DNA of 64,000 nt from NCBI GenBank assembly GCA_038049695.1, contig CP142455.1, positions 32,897,501 through 32,961,500 of the forward strand, given 5' to 3'. A model generated the notes under the pieces. It saw only the letters and a list, made by a program, of their open reading frames with translations. It searched no databases and was not told the origin of the DNA. The translations under genes and the position numbers were made by a program. Of this stretch, positions 46,201 to 56,110 are shown piece after piece (positions within the stretch are counted from its first letter, which is position 1; every line of letters starts with the position of its first letter). The stretch is from Cinnamomum chago (taxonomy: Eukaryota; Streptophyta; Magnoliopsida; Laurales; Lauraceae).

Positions 46201-46664
46201 TGAATGTAAAGTTCATAGTGAATGAGTGAATAGTCCATTAATTCTTCTTGTTCATTTGTTTTCAAGGCTTCTCTTTTAAAATACTAAGTCTTAATGGATA
46301 TCGTTGTGTGAAGTGCAATGAAAGTGGCAGCTATGGAAATGGGAAAAAGAATTAAAGGAAATCCAACTTGGGAATTGGTGAAGGTGAGCAATGAATAATT
46401 GTGTTTATGATATCACACATACAACATAATCCTTTTTGTATGCTTTTTATGGTCTCTATGTAGTGCCCTAAGCAAACGGGGAAAAAGGAATGCGGGGTTT
46501 ATGTAATGAAATTTATGAAGCATCTTATGGAAGATCCTCTCGTGTCGACAAAATCTAAGTTGAAAGAACTTGGGGAGGCAGCGACATATGGCGATGAGGA
46601 GCTTAATGATTTACGTTTGGAGTTAGTTGAATACATTTTAGATTTTATCAACAATGGAGAATAG
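43258..46664 (+). pseudogene. CACTA second ORF: plant-transposase region plus Ulp1-like cysteine protease
   Basis: This is a multi-exon gene. It begins MDPERHIRESQDNISNVGEP (ATG 43,258) and continues with exons of the Ptta/En/Spm transposase type (MLELTKNWDGNVITVEYDQK; about 43,675-43,886; 44,551-44,870 with a coiled-coil-like LLAQLHESQERVRILEQVVK). Its C-terminal half is a C48 (Ulp1/SENP) protease: GHWLLLVIDMTSMEVFWLDS (from about 46,118) with the catalytic His and Asp, and KKECGVYVMKFMKHLMED with the Cys codon at 46,491-46,493. The stop is at 46,662. Many plant CACTA and MULE elements carry such a protease, whose substrates in transposition are unknown. One in-frame TGA near 45,295 breaks the middle unless it lies in an unrecognised intron. 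Captured or ancestral origin of the protease is not decidable here. Confidence 0.8.
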
Positions 46665-46969
46665 GTACATTCTATGCTTTTGCCTCTAAATTGTCATGAA
46701 TGCATGTTCTGTCTTGATTCATCGAATAGGGGAAGTGTCAACTTCCCACAAGCTTTTACCATCCAAAATGTTCTTAAAACTTACTACCATGTCATTTATG
46801 ATAGGAAGCATATACATATTAGATAGGCTTCTCTTGCAAAGTATTGATCGATGAAGTGATTTATGCCTTGTAGGTCCATTTTTCATTGGACAACTAATCG
46901 GGGAGCAGCGGTACACCAAGGCATCATATGCTACATAGTACATATACATACTTTTGGTAAATTTGTGCA

Positions 46970-47071
46970 TATATAGTTCAACTTTTTGTACAGCCCATGG
47001 AAGACAATGTAGATACTATATATATATATATACAATATTTCCATAGAGATTTGTCTAGTCAAGCTTTATGT
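46970..47071 (+). repeat. Internal direct duplication, copy 1
   Basis: ATATATAGTTC(C)AACTTTTTGTACA.CCCATGGAAGA and the sequence that follows up to TTTGTCTAGTCAA recur at 51,948-52,064 with small indels in the TA microsatellite. Confidence 0.85.
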
Positions 47072-47349
47072 TAAAACAGAAAGAAGTTATGATTCCTTGT
47101 TGTAAGATAAGCCTCCATCCAATTATAAGATCTCTTTTATATGTGATTTAGTACTTGGGTTGGCTAAATTTAGTTTCAATTTGAATCATGGAATGGACAT
47201 GGATTTTTTGGTCTATACTTCGATTGATGTGACCTTCAGGTTTGGAATGGTGGTACAAGTTGAAAATGCATGTACAAGTTGTATGAAGTTCAAAAAGAAT
47301 TGAGAGATTGAATGTAGAAAAGATGCAGCCAACAGAACTCAGAGTTTGA

Positions 47350-47470
47350 ATGTTTTGAATGTTGGTACAAAGTGGAATGTTATCATGGATTTTTATTTTG
47401 TAATGGATCTAGTAAAGTGCTTTTAATGTTGTAAGGATATTTGAATATTAATATGAAATGGAATGAATAT
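47350..47470 (+). repeat. 3' block shared with the 9-kb CACTA
   Basis: Aligns with 21,070-21,190, including GTAAGGATATTTGAATATTA and AATATGAA(A/T)TGGAATGAATAT. It links the two elements as relatives. Confidence 0.8.
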
Positions 47471-47780
47471 TCTTGTTTCATTTCTTTATGGTGGATGGAA
47501 AAGCACTTTACTAGAGGAGGTAGTGGGTGTGCAGGTGGGTGTGTGCAGGGTGGTGCAGCAGGAGGGCAGTGCAGGGTGGTTTGATACTTTTTTTTTAAGT
47601 GACTGAATTGAATTTAAAGAAAGCTATACAGTATAGGAGAGGTATACTGTAACAAAAGAAGTGAAGAAGCTAGGACCCAAGAAAAACTTTGGTAATGTTC
47701 TTAAAACTTTTTGCATGCATAGCTTAATTGGCCTATTATTTTAAGTTGAGCCTTATAATGCCACTCTCTCTGTTCATCAG

Positions 47781-47871
47781 CTGGTGGAGAATGCTGATGA
47801 GTGCATGGTGCTTGAGAATGAGGCCCTCTATGATATCTGCTTCATAACTCTGAAGCTTTCTACTCCCAGTT
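47781..47871 (+). pseudogene. Captured beta-tubulin exon
   Basis: After a CATCAG acceptor the reading is [20 protein letters not shown] then [10 protein letters not shown], ending at a GTGAGT donor in phase 1. Beta-tubulin has [31 protein letters not shown](F/Y)GDLNHL here. A few substitutions (D to E, R to I, T to S) break the near-invariance of the family, as expected of a fragment not under tubulin selection. A weak continuation (LNHMI) follows an acceptor at 48,090-48,091, resembling DLNHLI. Confidence 0.88.
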
Positions 47872-48295
47872 GTGAGTATACCCATACTTAATAGTCTGAT
47901 GACATGATTAATGTGGAATTCCTTCCCAGATTTTTTTTATGGTTTGTCATTCTGTTTTGTTTGGTGATTTTTATATGCATATGGTGAAATGTGTTCCTGG
48001 CTAACGCTCAAATGTGTTCCTGACCTGTTATTGGCTGTATGCTCTTATTAGAATGCCTCTGCTAGTTAAACTCCATTTTCTATTTAAACAGGTCTTAATC
48101 ATATGATTTTCAAAAAAATGGTTCAGCTTATTTGTCATCAAAGATTTGGTAAACGAACACTTTTTTGAGCTTGTGTAGGATAGCTGCTAACTGCAGTGAG
48201 CTTGAGCTTGATAATGTGAGTGAGCTTGAAATTTGGGTGTGAGCTCAAATTGAGCATTAGCATTAGCATGATTATTTGCTTCATGTTCTTTGTAG
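47872..48295. other. Intron-like spacer between captured exons
   Basis: No clear exon apart from the weak tubulin-like LNHMI reading at about 48,095. AGTGAGCTTGAGCTTGATAA and GAGCTTGAAATTTGGGTGTG form a small local repeat near 48,197-48,240. Confidence 0.4.
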
Positions 48296-48371
48296 GGGAG
48301 CATTTATGGCCTCGTTCTTATGGCCAAACAGATGGTCCATCCTTAACTGATTTACACAATATTCATCCTGC
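48296..48371 (+). pseudogene. Captured exon of an endonuclease I-family gene
   Basis: After a TTTGTAG acceptor the reading is EHLWPRSYGQTDGPSLTDLH then NIHPA. REHxWPRSYG...DLHNIRPAD is the active-site-bearing block of the endonuclease I family. It stops at CCTGCAG and runs into A-rich sequence next to the Sirevirus-like fragment. It lies upstream, in the parent gene, of the RGDIARSLMYMAV exon found in the 9-kb CACTA at 16,626. Confidence 0.8.
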
Positions 48372-48846
48372 AGTTACTCTTTAAAAAATAAAAAAATAAT
48401 AAAAAAGGGCTTTTTCGGCTAGCAGTGAAAATTCAGGCGGCTAACCGCATTCTGAGCCTGCGCCCTTTTAAGTTGCTTTTCGTTTCCCTCTTTTTCTTTC
48501 GGTTAGCTGTTGTTCTCTTCCTTCTTTGGTATTCTTCGTTGCTACGTATCCGATCCTCTTCTCCCTTCTTCCTCCAAGGTAGCTTCCCTTCTTTTTCTCT
48601 TATATTTCAGTTCTGTAGAATTATTTCTTTTCCATTTTGTTAACAGTATCTGTTTCGTTTTGGTGTTTCTCTTTTCTTTCTCTCTTTCCAACTTCCTCCA
48701 TTTCTCTCTTCCATTGGTTTCCTTCTTCATATTACTTATTGTCGTGTAATTTTCTCTTCCTTGTTTCTTCTAAATCCTGCCTTTTTGCTCTATGCTGTGT
48801 TTTCTTCCTCCTAGTGTTTTCTTGTGCACTCCAAGTGTTTGTAAAA

Positions 48847-50031
48847 ATGCCTCCACGAATGAAAACAGCTGTGAACCGCCCTGCTAAACGAGGACGATCC
48901 ACTACTGCCTCCTCTTCTCGTAGAACTAGATCTCCCTCACCCTCTCAGTCCACCTCTCCTTCTCTTACCCCTCCTTCTTCTCCTCCTCCACAGCCGGGCT
49001 CTGCTGTTCTCAAACCCAATGCCCAAATGCTGGCTGCTTTGAGAAAACGATCAATCATGGTTGAAAGACGCACTTTGCGTAATGTTGTAAATCCCCATGA
49101 GTCAGCAGCCATTCTTGCTCAGGTCAGATGGGAAAACATCTTAGACTAGGGGGACAAAGCATATCCGTCTCTTGTTTTTGGCCTGTTTGCTTCAATCACT
49201 GGTGCAGTATCTTCCGTTGACTCATGTTCCTTCACAATTGCCTTTCGAAACAAAGAAGTTACGGTTGATCCCAATCTTATCTCTTCAATCATGAATATTC
49301 CAGTGAACCCTGATGGTCTTTCCAAGGTGTCTGATACCCTCACTGAAGCTGAAAAGGCCCAAGCTACTATTGTTCTCTGTGGTCGTTCTGTTAAATGGGG
49401 TCCTAAGAACTTCCTTCCATTGGGATCCCTCATTCCAAAATACAGGCTGTTGCACCACCTATTCACCTTCAATGTCTATCCTCGTAAAGGAAATCGGATT
49501 GAATTAACTGCGTATATGGTAAATGTTCTTTCCAAAGTGGTGTCAGGTGTTCAAATGTGTCTTCCCTCTCTTATCTGTAGAACCATTGTTCGTTTTCACC
49601 TCTCCACTGCCTCTAAACCAGCAATCCCTTTTGGCTTCCTCATCTCTCAAATAGCTCGGTCTCTTGGTGTTCTCCGCCCGAATGAGCCTCCTATTTCCCA
49701 TACACCTTTTGGCCCTGCTAATCTAATTCAGATGAATCTCTTTCCATATGAAGAAGCAGGGGATGTACCCCCTCATCCTCAACCCCAAACCCCTTTAGCT
49801 CCTCAACATCAGGCACCTTCAGGGCTCGCTCCTTCCTCTTCACATCGACAGGCTTCCTCTTCATCTATTCCCCGGAGTATTGAAGAACGGATGGATGCTT
49901 TCGAACGCAATCAGTCCAAAACCGAAAAGCTTCTAAAGAAGACTCTCAAATATCTCAGTGGACTGTCAAAGGCGTGCAGAACTCAAGATGCTACTATCAT
50001 GCCTCCGTCTCCTTCACCTCCGTCGGATTAG
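48847..50031 (+). pseudogene. Extra (env-position) ORF of the Sirevirus-like element, fossil
   Basis: The reading begins MPPRMKTAVNRPAKRGRSTT, continues through a Ser/Pro-rich stretch into a globular region (for example TIVLCGRSVKWGPKNFLPLG) and ends in a Pro/Gln/Ser-rich tail with a coiled-coil-like segment (MDAFERNQSKTEKLLKKTLK). It resembles the putative plant transposon protein family that accompanies copia elements and lies where SIRE1-type elements carry their env-like ORF. The copy is broken in about one place. Function in the family is unknown. Confidence 0.5.
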
Positions 50032-50574
50032 TTCTTTTGGGGATTCATAGCCACTTGTGTTTTTATTGGTTGTACTCTTTTTGGTGGTGTTCTTTTGGCT
50101 TGTGGCTGCCCCTCCTATGGTTAATTGGTTTAAACTTATGTTGGTTACTCTCTATGGATGTTCACTGGATATGGATGTTTTTATGGTCTTAGTGATTAAC
50201 TGCTTTTATGCTTTAATTGTCTATTATCTTCTTGCATTTATTGTCGGTCTTCTCTACATCCATCGTTATTTTATCTTGTTCAATTTGTGACAAAAAGGGG
50301 GAGTATGGTTTTAGTTTGCAGGGGGGGAATCCATCTCCATTTCTCATGCTTTTAATCTTTGTTTGTTAGTGTTGTGCTTTTACAGATTCATCTTCTCAAT
50401 CTCATATGAAGAGCTATGCATACTAGTCTTGATGCCCTTTTGTTCTTGTATTCGTTTTTCAGTTGTAAAAGGTCTTGTACTTAGTATATGGTTGTTCTTT
50501 GAGTTGTTTTGGATATCTTCTGTAATCTTGTATTGGCTAAATGATTTTTTCACGAAATTGATAAAGGGGGAGAT

Positions 50575-51711
50575 TGTAAGTGTCACATGTCTGTGTGCAC
50601 TGAGTTTTGTTTGTCAATTCCGCGCCAATGAGGTCCAAAGTTCTTGCCTCTCAAATTGACTCAAGGAAGATCACATTCAAAAGGATTATCAAGCTTGTGG
50701 GAAAGTCCGGATTAATCAAAGAAGGTCTCCATTTGTGTTTGACAACCTTTTCAGGTAATTCATACCCAGACCAAACCCTTAGATCCCTGGGAAAAGTTGT
50801 GTTTTAAACTCATGTTTTTTATCCTTGATAATTAGTCCCTGTGGAAAGGGTCAGGTGACCCTACGGTCACCTGCAGCTAGCCGCCCCTTGCAAAGGGGCT
50901 AGCCGCCAGACCTGCGGCTAGCTTTCCAGTAAGCTGTTTCTCAGATTTTTTTTCTCTGTGCTTCCTGCGGCTAACCGCCAGTGCACCCACAGCTAGCCGC
51001 AGAGCTAACCGTGGGATTTCGTTTTGCTTTCCAGAGGCTGTGTTTTTGTCAGATCATCTTGCGGCTACCCTTGCGACTGCCTCACGGCTAGCCTCCAACT
51101 GTTCTTGCGGCTAGCCGTGAGCTAACCTGATTTGAAATTTTAGACCGTTATTTGAAATCGGCTAGCCGCTGGTCTAAAGGGGCTAGCCGCCAATATAGCC
51201 GTTGGATCTTTTCTATAAATCTGGAGCTTATTTCTCCTTTCACAGTGACTCTTTTGAGAGAGCTTTTGCAGGCTATTTTGTTCCCAACATATCTTAGCTC
51301 TCAAATCTTCTTCCAAACACTCATGTAGTACATTTAGGAAAATCCTAGAGCTCCATTAGCTCCAAGATGAGTGTGTTGTGTGAGAAGTTGCCTGTGTCTA
51401 TTCTTTGTGGCATGATTTAATCATTTCTATATCTATATTGTGGGATTTGTTATGTATGATAGGTCATCACTAAGATTCAATAGACACACACACTTGAGCT
51501 TATCTACTCTCATCTAATTGTATCTCTTTGGTATTGTTTAAGCTTTCTTGTTGAACACATATGCTACTTAAGTCTTTCTCTTCTTACGTTTGTTCTGTTA
51601 TCTGTTCTGGTTTTATTAAAAGTGCCCTAAAAAGTTTAAAATTGATAATTGATTCCCTTAGTCCTATTCACCCCCCCCCCCCTCTAGGACTTAGTCATTG
51701 GCCCTAGCCTG
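50575..51711 (+). repeat. Sirevirus-like 3' LTR
   Basis: Starts TGTAAGTG after the PPT. 50,860-51,190 holds about ten GGCTAGCCG/GGCTAACCG motifs. A TATA-like TCTATAAATC lies at about 51,210, followed by a leader-like region. The 3' limit near 51,711 is inferred. Confidence 0.6.
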
Positions 51712-51828
51712 CACTATCAAGGACAACCTACATTAGAGGTAGGACCTTCAAACCCTACACAGGTTGAGTCATTTGTTCCATTGAGTGCAATTTCACAGAT
51801 GATTCATGTAGTGTAAGTTTTTTTTCAG

Positions 51829-51909
51829 AAACTGATCATAGCGCCAGTAAAAAAGGAGTTGGGTCTTGCCTTCAAGGGAAGCGAAAAGATGGTTGTTGAA
51901 GCTCTGGAG
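51829..51909 (+). pseudogene. Captured glycyl-tRNA synthetase exon
   Basis: After a TTTTTTCAG acceptor the exon reads KLIIAPVKKELGLAFKGSEK then MVVEALE, 27 codons, phase 0, ending at a GTAAAT donor. Plant cytosolic/mitochondrial glycyl-tRNA synthetase has EKLVITPVKKELGLAFKGNQKxVVExLEAM here, between the class II motifs. This is a single exon with no synthetase activity by itself. It shares the orientation of the other captures. Confidence 0.8.
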
Positions 51910-51947
51910 GTAAATTATGATTATTTATCTTTTGGTTTTTTTGTTTA

Positions 51948-52064
51948 TATATAGTTCCAACTTTTTGTACATCCCATGGAAGATGATGTAGATATATACT
52001 ATATATATATACACACACAATATTTCCATAGAGATTTAATTTGTCTAGTCAACTTTTTTATGTT
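51948..52064 (+). repeat. Internal direct duplication, copy 2
   Basis: Second copy of the 46,970-47,071 block, starting within 40 bp of the glycyl-tRNA synthetase exon. Confidence 0.85.
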
Positions 52065-52199
52065 AATTATTAATTAGTTATATATATATGATCACTTTAT
52101 TAATTTGTATATATAGTGCAAAGTTTTATTGGTGTACAGTGTACTGCAATGGTACTGCATCAATGCAAATTCTTTTGATAAAAAAATGCATATATAATA

Positions 52200-52733
52200 T
52201 TAAATCGGTTACAGAACAAACGATATAATACAATCCAAAAAAACCGATATAACAAAGCCCTTTATAACCGATATTATAAATTATTTTTATATCGGTTTCA
52301 CTCTTTTTTATATCGGTTTTACAGTAATGTATGCTATAATTTCAGTCTCAAAACATATCAGTTCTCCGAAAACCGATATTATAAATAATCTTTATATCGG
52401 TTTCACTATTTTTTATATCGGTTTTACAGTAATGTATGCTATAATTTCAGTTTCAAAACACATCAGTTTATCGAAAATCGATATGATAAATATTTTTTAT
52501 ATCGGTTTTACTTTTTTTTATATCGGTTTTACAATAATATGTGTTATAATTTCAGGTTCAAAAGACATCAGTTGTCCAAAAATTGATATGAAATATTACA
52601 CATATTATATCGGTTATAGTTGTTTATTATATCGGGGGTACTTATATCGGTTTGAAGTTTACTGAAAAACCGATATAATAGGTCTTTTATATCGGTTTTT
52701 AGCTGCTATAAAAACCCTTTTTTTCTAGTAGTG
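52200..52733. repeat. Right subterminal repeats of the 27.9-kb CACTA
   Basis: TATATCGGTTT/AAACCGATAT in both orientations. A unit of about 110-120 bp (TTTTATATCGGTTTTACAGT then AATGTATGCTATAATTTCAG) repeats about three times between 52,290 and 52,560. Confidence 0.85.
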
Positions 52734-54639
52734 GGGCTAGATGTCCAATGGCTAGTAGTTGAAAAATCTTGGAAGTTTTCTCTCCCTCTCCACTCCCATC
52801 CACCCTTTCTCTCTAAGCCCTTTCTTCTTCTTCTCCCTTCTAATTCTTTAGACATAGGTTGAGAGATCATGTTGAGAGAATGATGAAGAGAGAAGAATCT
52901 TAATTTTTTTGTACTCAAAGATCAAGGAATAAAGACATTACTTGGATTAATTCTGCGTATTCTTCATGCAAGTGAGTTAATTTTCTCATTCTGGTTCTTT
53001 ATGTATTTTGATTGGAGACAATTATTTCACACGATTAGATCTATGGATTTGAAAATAAAATAAAAGGATCAAAAGTCGAGAGACAACAGGTAATCACTTG
53101 CATATTTTTTTTTCCTACTCTGAGAATAAAGGACGGCATTATCACATTTTCAATACTTGTATGATCGTCTAGTTTCTAAATCTTTGGTACATATTTTCCG
53201 CTTTTTATTTTTCCACCCCTTTTTTTATTTTAAGTTAATATTCTGATTACTTTTTTATTTGAAAATTCTTGATTTAGAAACCCAACTTGCATCTTTTCAT
53301 GTTTAGTAGAAACTTTTTTTTTATTACTTGCATAATATATGGTTGGAAAGTGTCTTTGCACATACTTCATATTTACATACTTCATATTTAGAAATTGCAT
53401 TAGAGCAGGTTTTTGTTGCTGAAATCACAAGATTATTAACAGATTAGAAAGACTAACTTTAGACTTGGTAGGAGAATAGTGAAAAATTCTGCACAGTTTC
53501 AGCATAATTGACCCAATTGTGCTACAAAAGTGCACGATTTAAAAACTAGGTAAACGTGAATGTTTTGGTCCTAATAATAGCAGATTTAAATTACATTAAT
53601 AGGATTTTGAAACCCTAGAATTTTGGTCCCATTCTTTTTTTTTTTTTTTCATGCATCATCAGAGTGTTGGTTCCAGCCATTAGATTTAGGTTCATACCAT
53701 CTTAGACTAGTCGTACAGTCCAGCGAAATTGGGCATGTGCAAGAGTTTCCATACTTCAAATTTAATTAGCCAAAGGTCCCTAGAATTGAATGTTTCCAGC
53801 CTCCAGTCCAGACGAATTCTTTTTAAGGGCTCTGGTCCAAGCAGCTAGACTGTTTGTAGCCAGAGATCCCTGGATATAATTCTCATAACTGATTTACCCT
53901 TTCAACCATTTTAGGAATAAAATTTTGAAATTTCAAATCTTCTATTTCCCCTCCTCATTCCTAGGCAAAGTCTGAACCAAAGATCGTCTTCGTCACAGAT
54001 TTGATCTCTGCGTCTCTGCAAAAACACCTAATCCAAACTGATCGCCCAGAACAGAGGAACTCGTTTCTTCCGTTGCCGACAAAGAACAGGGTTATTGTTG
54101 TTTGGTGTGATCAAAGGAGAACCGTTGAATCGGACTCGAAAGTGCCACTGATCGTGCGAAGATCGATAGATCGATTGGTGGGTTACGATCGCGGAACAGA
54201 GACTGGTTTCAGAGCTCTCTGTTCTAGTCACAAAAGATCGCAGCAGAACCAGTGCAAGCAAGAAAATCATATGGGTTTTCTGTTACTGTCGCTGCCGGAG
54301 AAGAGGACTGCGTGTCACCGGAAGATGAAAACAGAGAGTGAGGATCGACAGCATAACGTTTTTCGCTAGGCCCCACCTCCGGCGTCTTCGCTGCCGCTGC
54401 TGCGTGCCGCCCCCGTCACCGGAGAACAAGCGATGTTGCGCCGTTACCGTCGAAGGAGAAGAAGACTGGAAGAGGAACGATTCCGGTTCCTGTTGCAAAG
54501 AAACAGAGGAGGAAGAAGACCCTTTTGGGTCGGTTCCAACGCAAGTCAAGTCGGATCAAGCCCGACCTATTTGTAGAAAAAGCCTAGTAGCCAGCCAGCC
54601 CAGTTTGGGTCAAGCCCAAGTTGACCTAACTCTTGAAAA
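52734..54639. other. No gene seen; LTR-element leader-like sequence
   Basis: Begins as the continuation of the CACTA target (24,806). CT-rich, then AT-rich with a poly-T tract at about 53,631-53,650. ORFs at 54,001-54,649 on both strands overlap a GC-richer stretch and match no family I know. Confidence 0.35.
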
Positions 54640-55495
54640 ATTTATCTGAGTCTTTTGACAAATCTATATGAGTTTTAATGAAATTTATCTGAGTGTTTGT
54701 AAAATTTATCTAAGTTTTTTTCAAGTTTATCTGAGTTTTAACAAATTAATATGAGTTTCTGTCAAATTTATCTGAGTTTTTCATTTTTTATCAAATTTAT
54801 TTTAGTTTTATCCAAATTTATCTGAGTTCTGAAATAAATTTCTCTAAGTTTTGGCCAAATCTATCTAAGTTTTGGCTAATTTATCTAAGTTATGAGACAA
54901 ATTTATCTGAATCTGGACAATTTTATCCCAGTTTGTGGCAAATGTATTTGCGGTTTTCTAAATTTATTTGCGTTTTTTAATTTTATTTACATCATTTGAA
55001 ATTTATTTGCGTCTTTTGAGATTTTTTACATTTTTTGGAATTTAATTGTATCTTTTGAAATTGATTTTCAGCTTTTGAAATTTATTTGGTTCTTTTGAAA
55101 TTTATTTGCTTCTTTCTAAATTGATTTTCATATTTTGAAATTTATTTATATTTTTTGAAATTTTTTTAGATTTTTTGAAATTTATTTGCGTCTTTTAAAA
55201 TTTCTGTATGTTCTTTTGATATTATAGCATTTTTTAAATTTTATTTACGTTATTTCAAATTTATTTGTATTTTTTGAAATTCTTTTTTGTTTTTTAGAGT
55301 TTATTTTCATTTTTTTTAATTTTATTTACATCTTTTGAAATTTATTTTCGTCTTCTGAAATTTATTTACATTTTTTGAAATTTATTTTTGTCTTTTGAAA
55401 TTTATTTTGATCTTTTGAAATTGATTTTCATCTTTTGAAATTTATTTACATTTTTTGAAGTTTATTTGGATCTTTTGAGATTTATTTGGCCAATT
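54640..55495 (+). repeat. Degenerate minisatellite, 20-24 bp units
   Basis: About 38 units. The left third repeats AATTTATCTGAGTTTTTGTC; the right two-thirds repeat GAAATTTATTTGCGTCTTTT with ACATT, GATC and GCATC variants. The change from one form to the other is gradual near 54,900-55,000. Confidence 0.85.
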
Positions 55496-56110
55496 AAATG
55501 GTAGTTGGCCATTATTAATGGCATATCCCACTAATTGTGGGATATGATTTTGAAGAAAGGGTAAATTAAACATTTTAGGTCTTCAAATTTGAAAAAATGA
55601 CCTATCACACTATGAAAAAAGATTGTAGATCTAAGGAAATAAAGTGAAATGTTCAGGGACTTGTTGCCGAATGCCCCATTTTTTTTAAGCATGCATCAGA
55701 TTTTTAGAAACTTAAATAAAAATTGCATTGTTAGCATTTAGGGCATTATAGATCATTCATATTTGCATAAAAAGTGATTTTGGTAATTAGGATCTAATGT
55801 AGGAAGTTTTGTTTTGATTTATTTTATATTAAATTGGATGTTTTGATGAGTTTGTTACTTTTGCAGGTTATAGTTAGAATAGGGTTGAATAAACAAGGTT
55901 TCTTTACTTAGTTTAGGTTTTTTTTTTATTTGGAAAGTTGTAATTGTTAATTTTCAGTTTTTAGGAATTTTCTTGTAATTTGATTAGTTTCTTTATTAGG
56001 TTAGATTTAGTTTTTAAATTAGAATAGGTTAAAGTTGGAAAGTTTCTTAAAAAGCATTGCTCCATGTGGATCGACCTGGTCTCACCAGATTATTACTACA
56101 GTTGCACCCT
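55496..56110. other. Probable Ty3/gypsy (Tat/Athila-like) terminal remnant
   Basis: AT-rich sequence ending in CTCCATGTGGATCGACCTGG and ACAGTTGCACCCTTGCACTTGGGG (56,051-56,115). This phrase type is common next to or within LTR ends of plant Tat/Athila elements, from recall. No coding domain was seen. Confidence 0.35.

Larger units (their letters stand above)
46665..47780. other. CACTA interior, no exon recognised
   Basis: AT-rich sequence downstream of the protease ORF. It holds the duplicated block 46,970-47,071, the 3' block shared with the other CACTA (47,350-47,470) and a GTGCAGG-rich stretch near 47,530-47,580. Confidence 0.5.
48400..51711 (+). mobile_element. Sirevirus-like (Ty1/copia) 3' portion: extra ORF, PPT and 3' LTR
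   Basis: From left to right: a leader with GGCTAACCGC motifs (about 48,418-48,480), an ORF region (48,847-50,031), a purine tract AAAGGGGGAGA (50,563-50,573), and an LTR starting TGTAAGTG at 50,575 that ends near 51,711 after a poly-C/TCTAGGACTTAG stretch. The PPT sequence, the extra ORF between pol position and LTR, and the LTR full of GGCTAGCCG palindromes all fit Sireviruses. No gag or pol and no 5' LTR were found, so the copy is 5'-truncated. Limits, especially the left one, are approximate. Confidence 0.6.
24807..52733 (+). mobile_element. CACTA (En/Spm) element, 27.9 kb with nested insertions
   Basis: The left end is CACTACTAGAAAAAAGGG followed by TTTTTATA, and the right end is its reverse complement with one extra A. 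GGG flanks both sides (24,804-24,806 and 52,734-52,736) as the 3-bp target duplication. Both subterminal regions are full of TATATCGGTT/AACCGATATA. The element encodes a TNP2 transposase (27,269-43,035, split by a 12.2-kb LTR element) and a second ORF with a Ulp1-like protease (43,258-46,664). It also carries captured exons of SCPL, beta-tubulin, endonuclease I-family and glycyl-tRNA synthetase genes in the same orientation, plus a Sirevirus-like fragment. With the chromovirus inside its transposase it is no longer autonomous. Borders are firm; without the two LTR-type insertions it would be about 12 kb. Confidence 0.93.

Noticed and set aside
54001-54649. Opposite-strand ORFs in a GC-richer patch
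   Set aside because: No recognisable domain and no splice context; probably chance openness in leader-like sequence.
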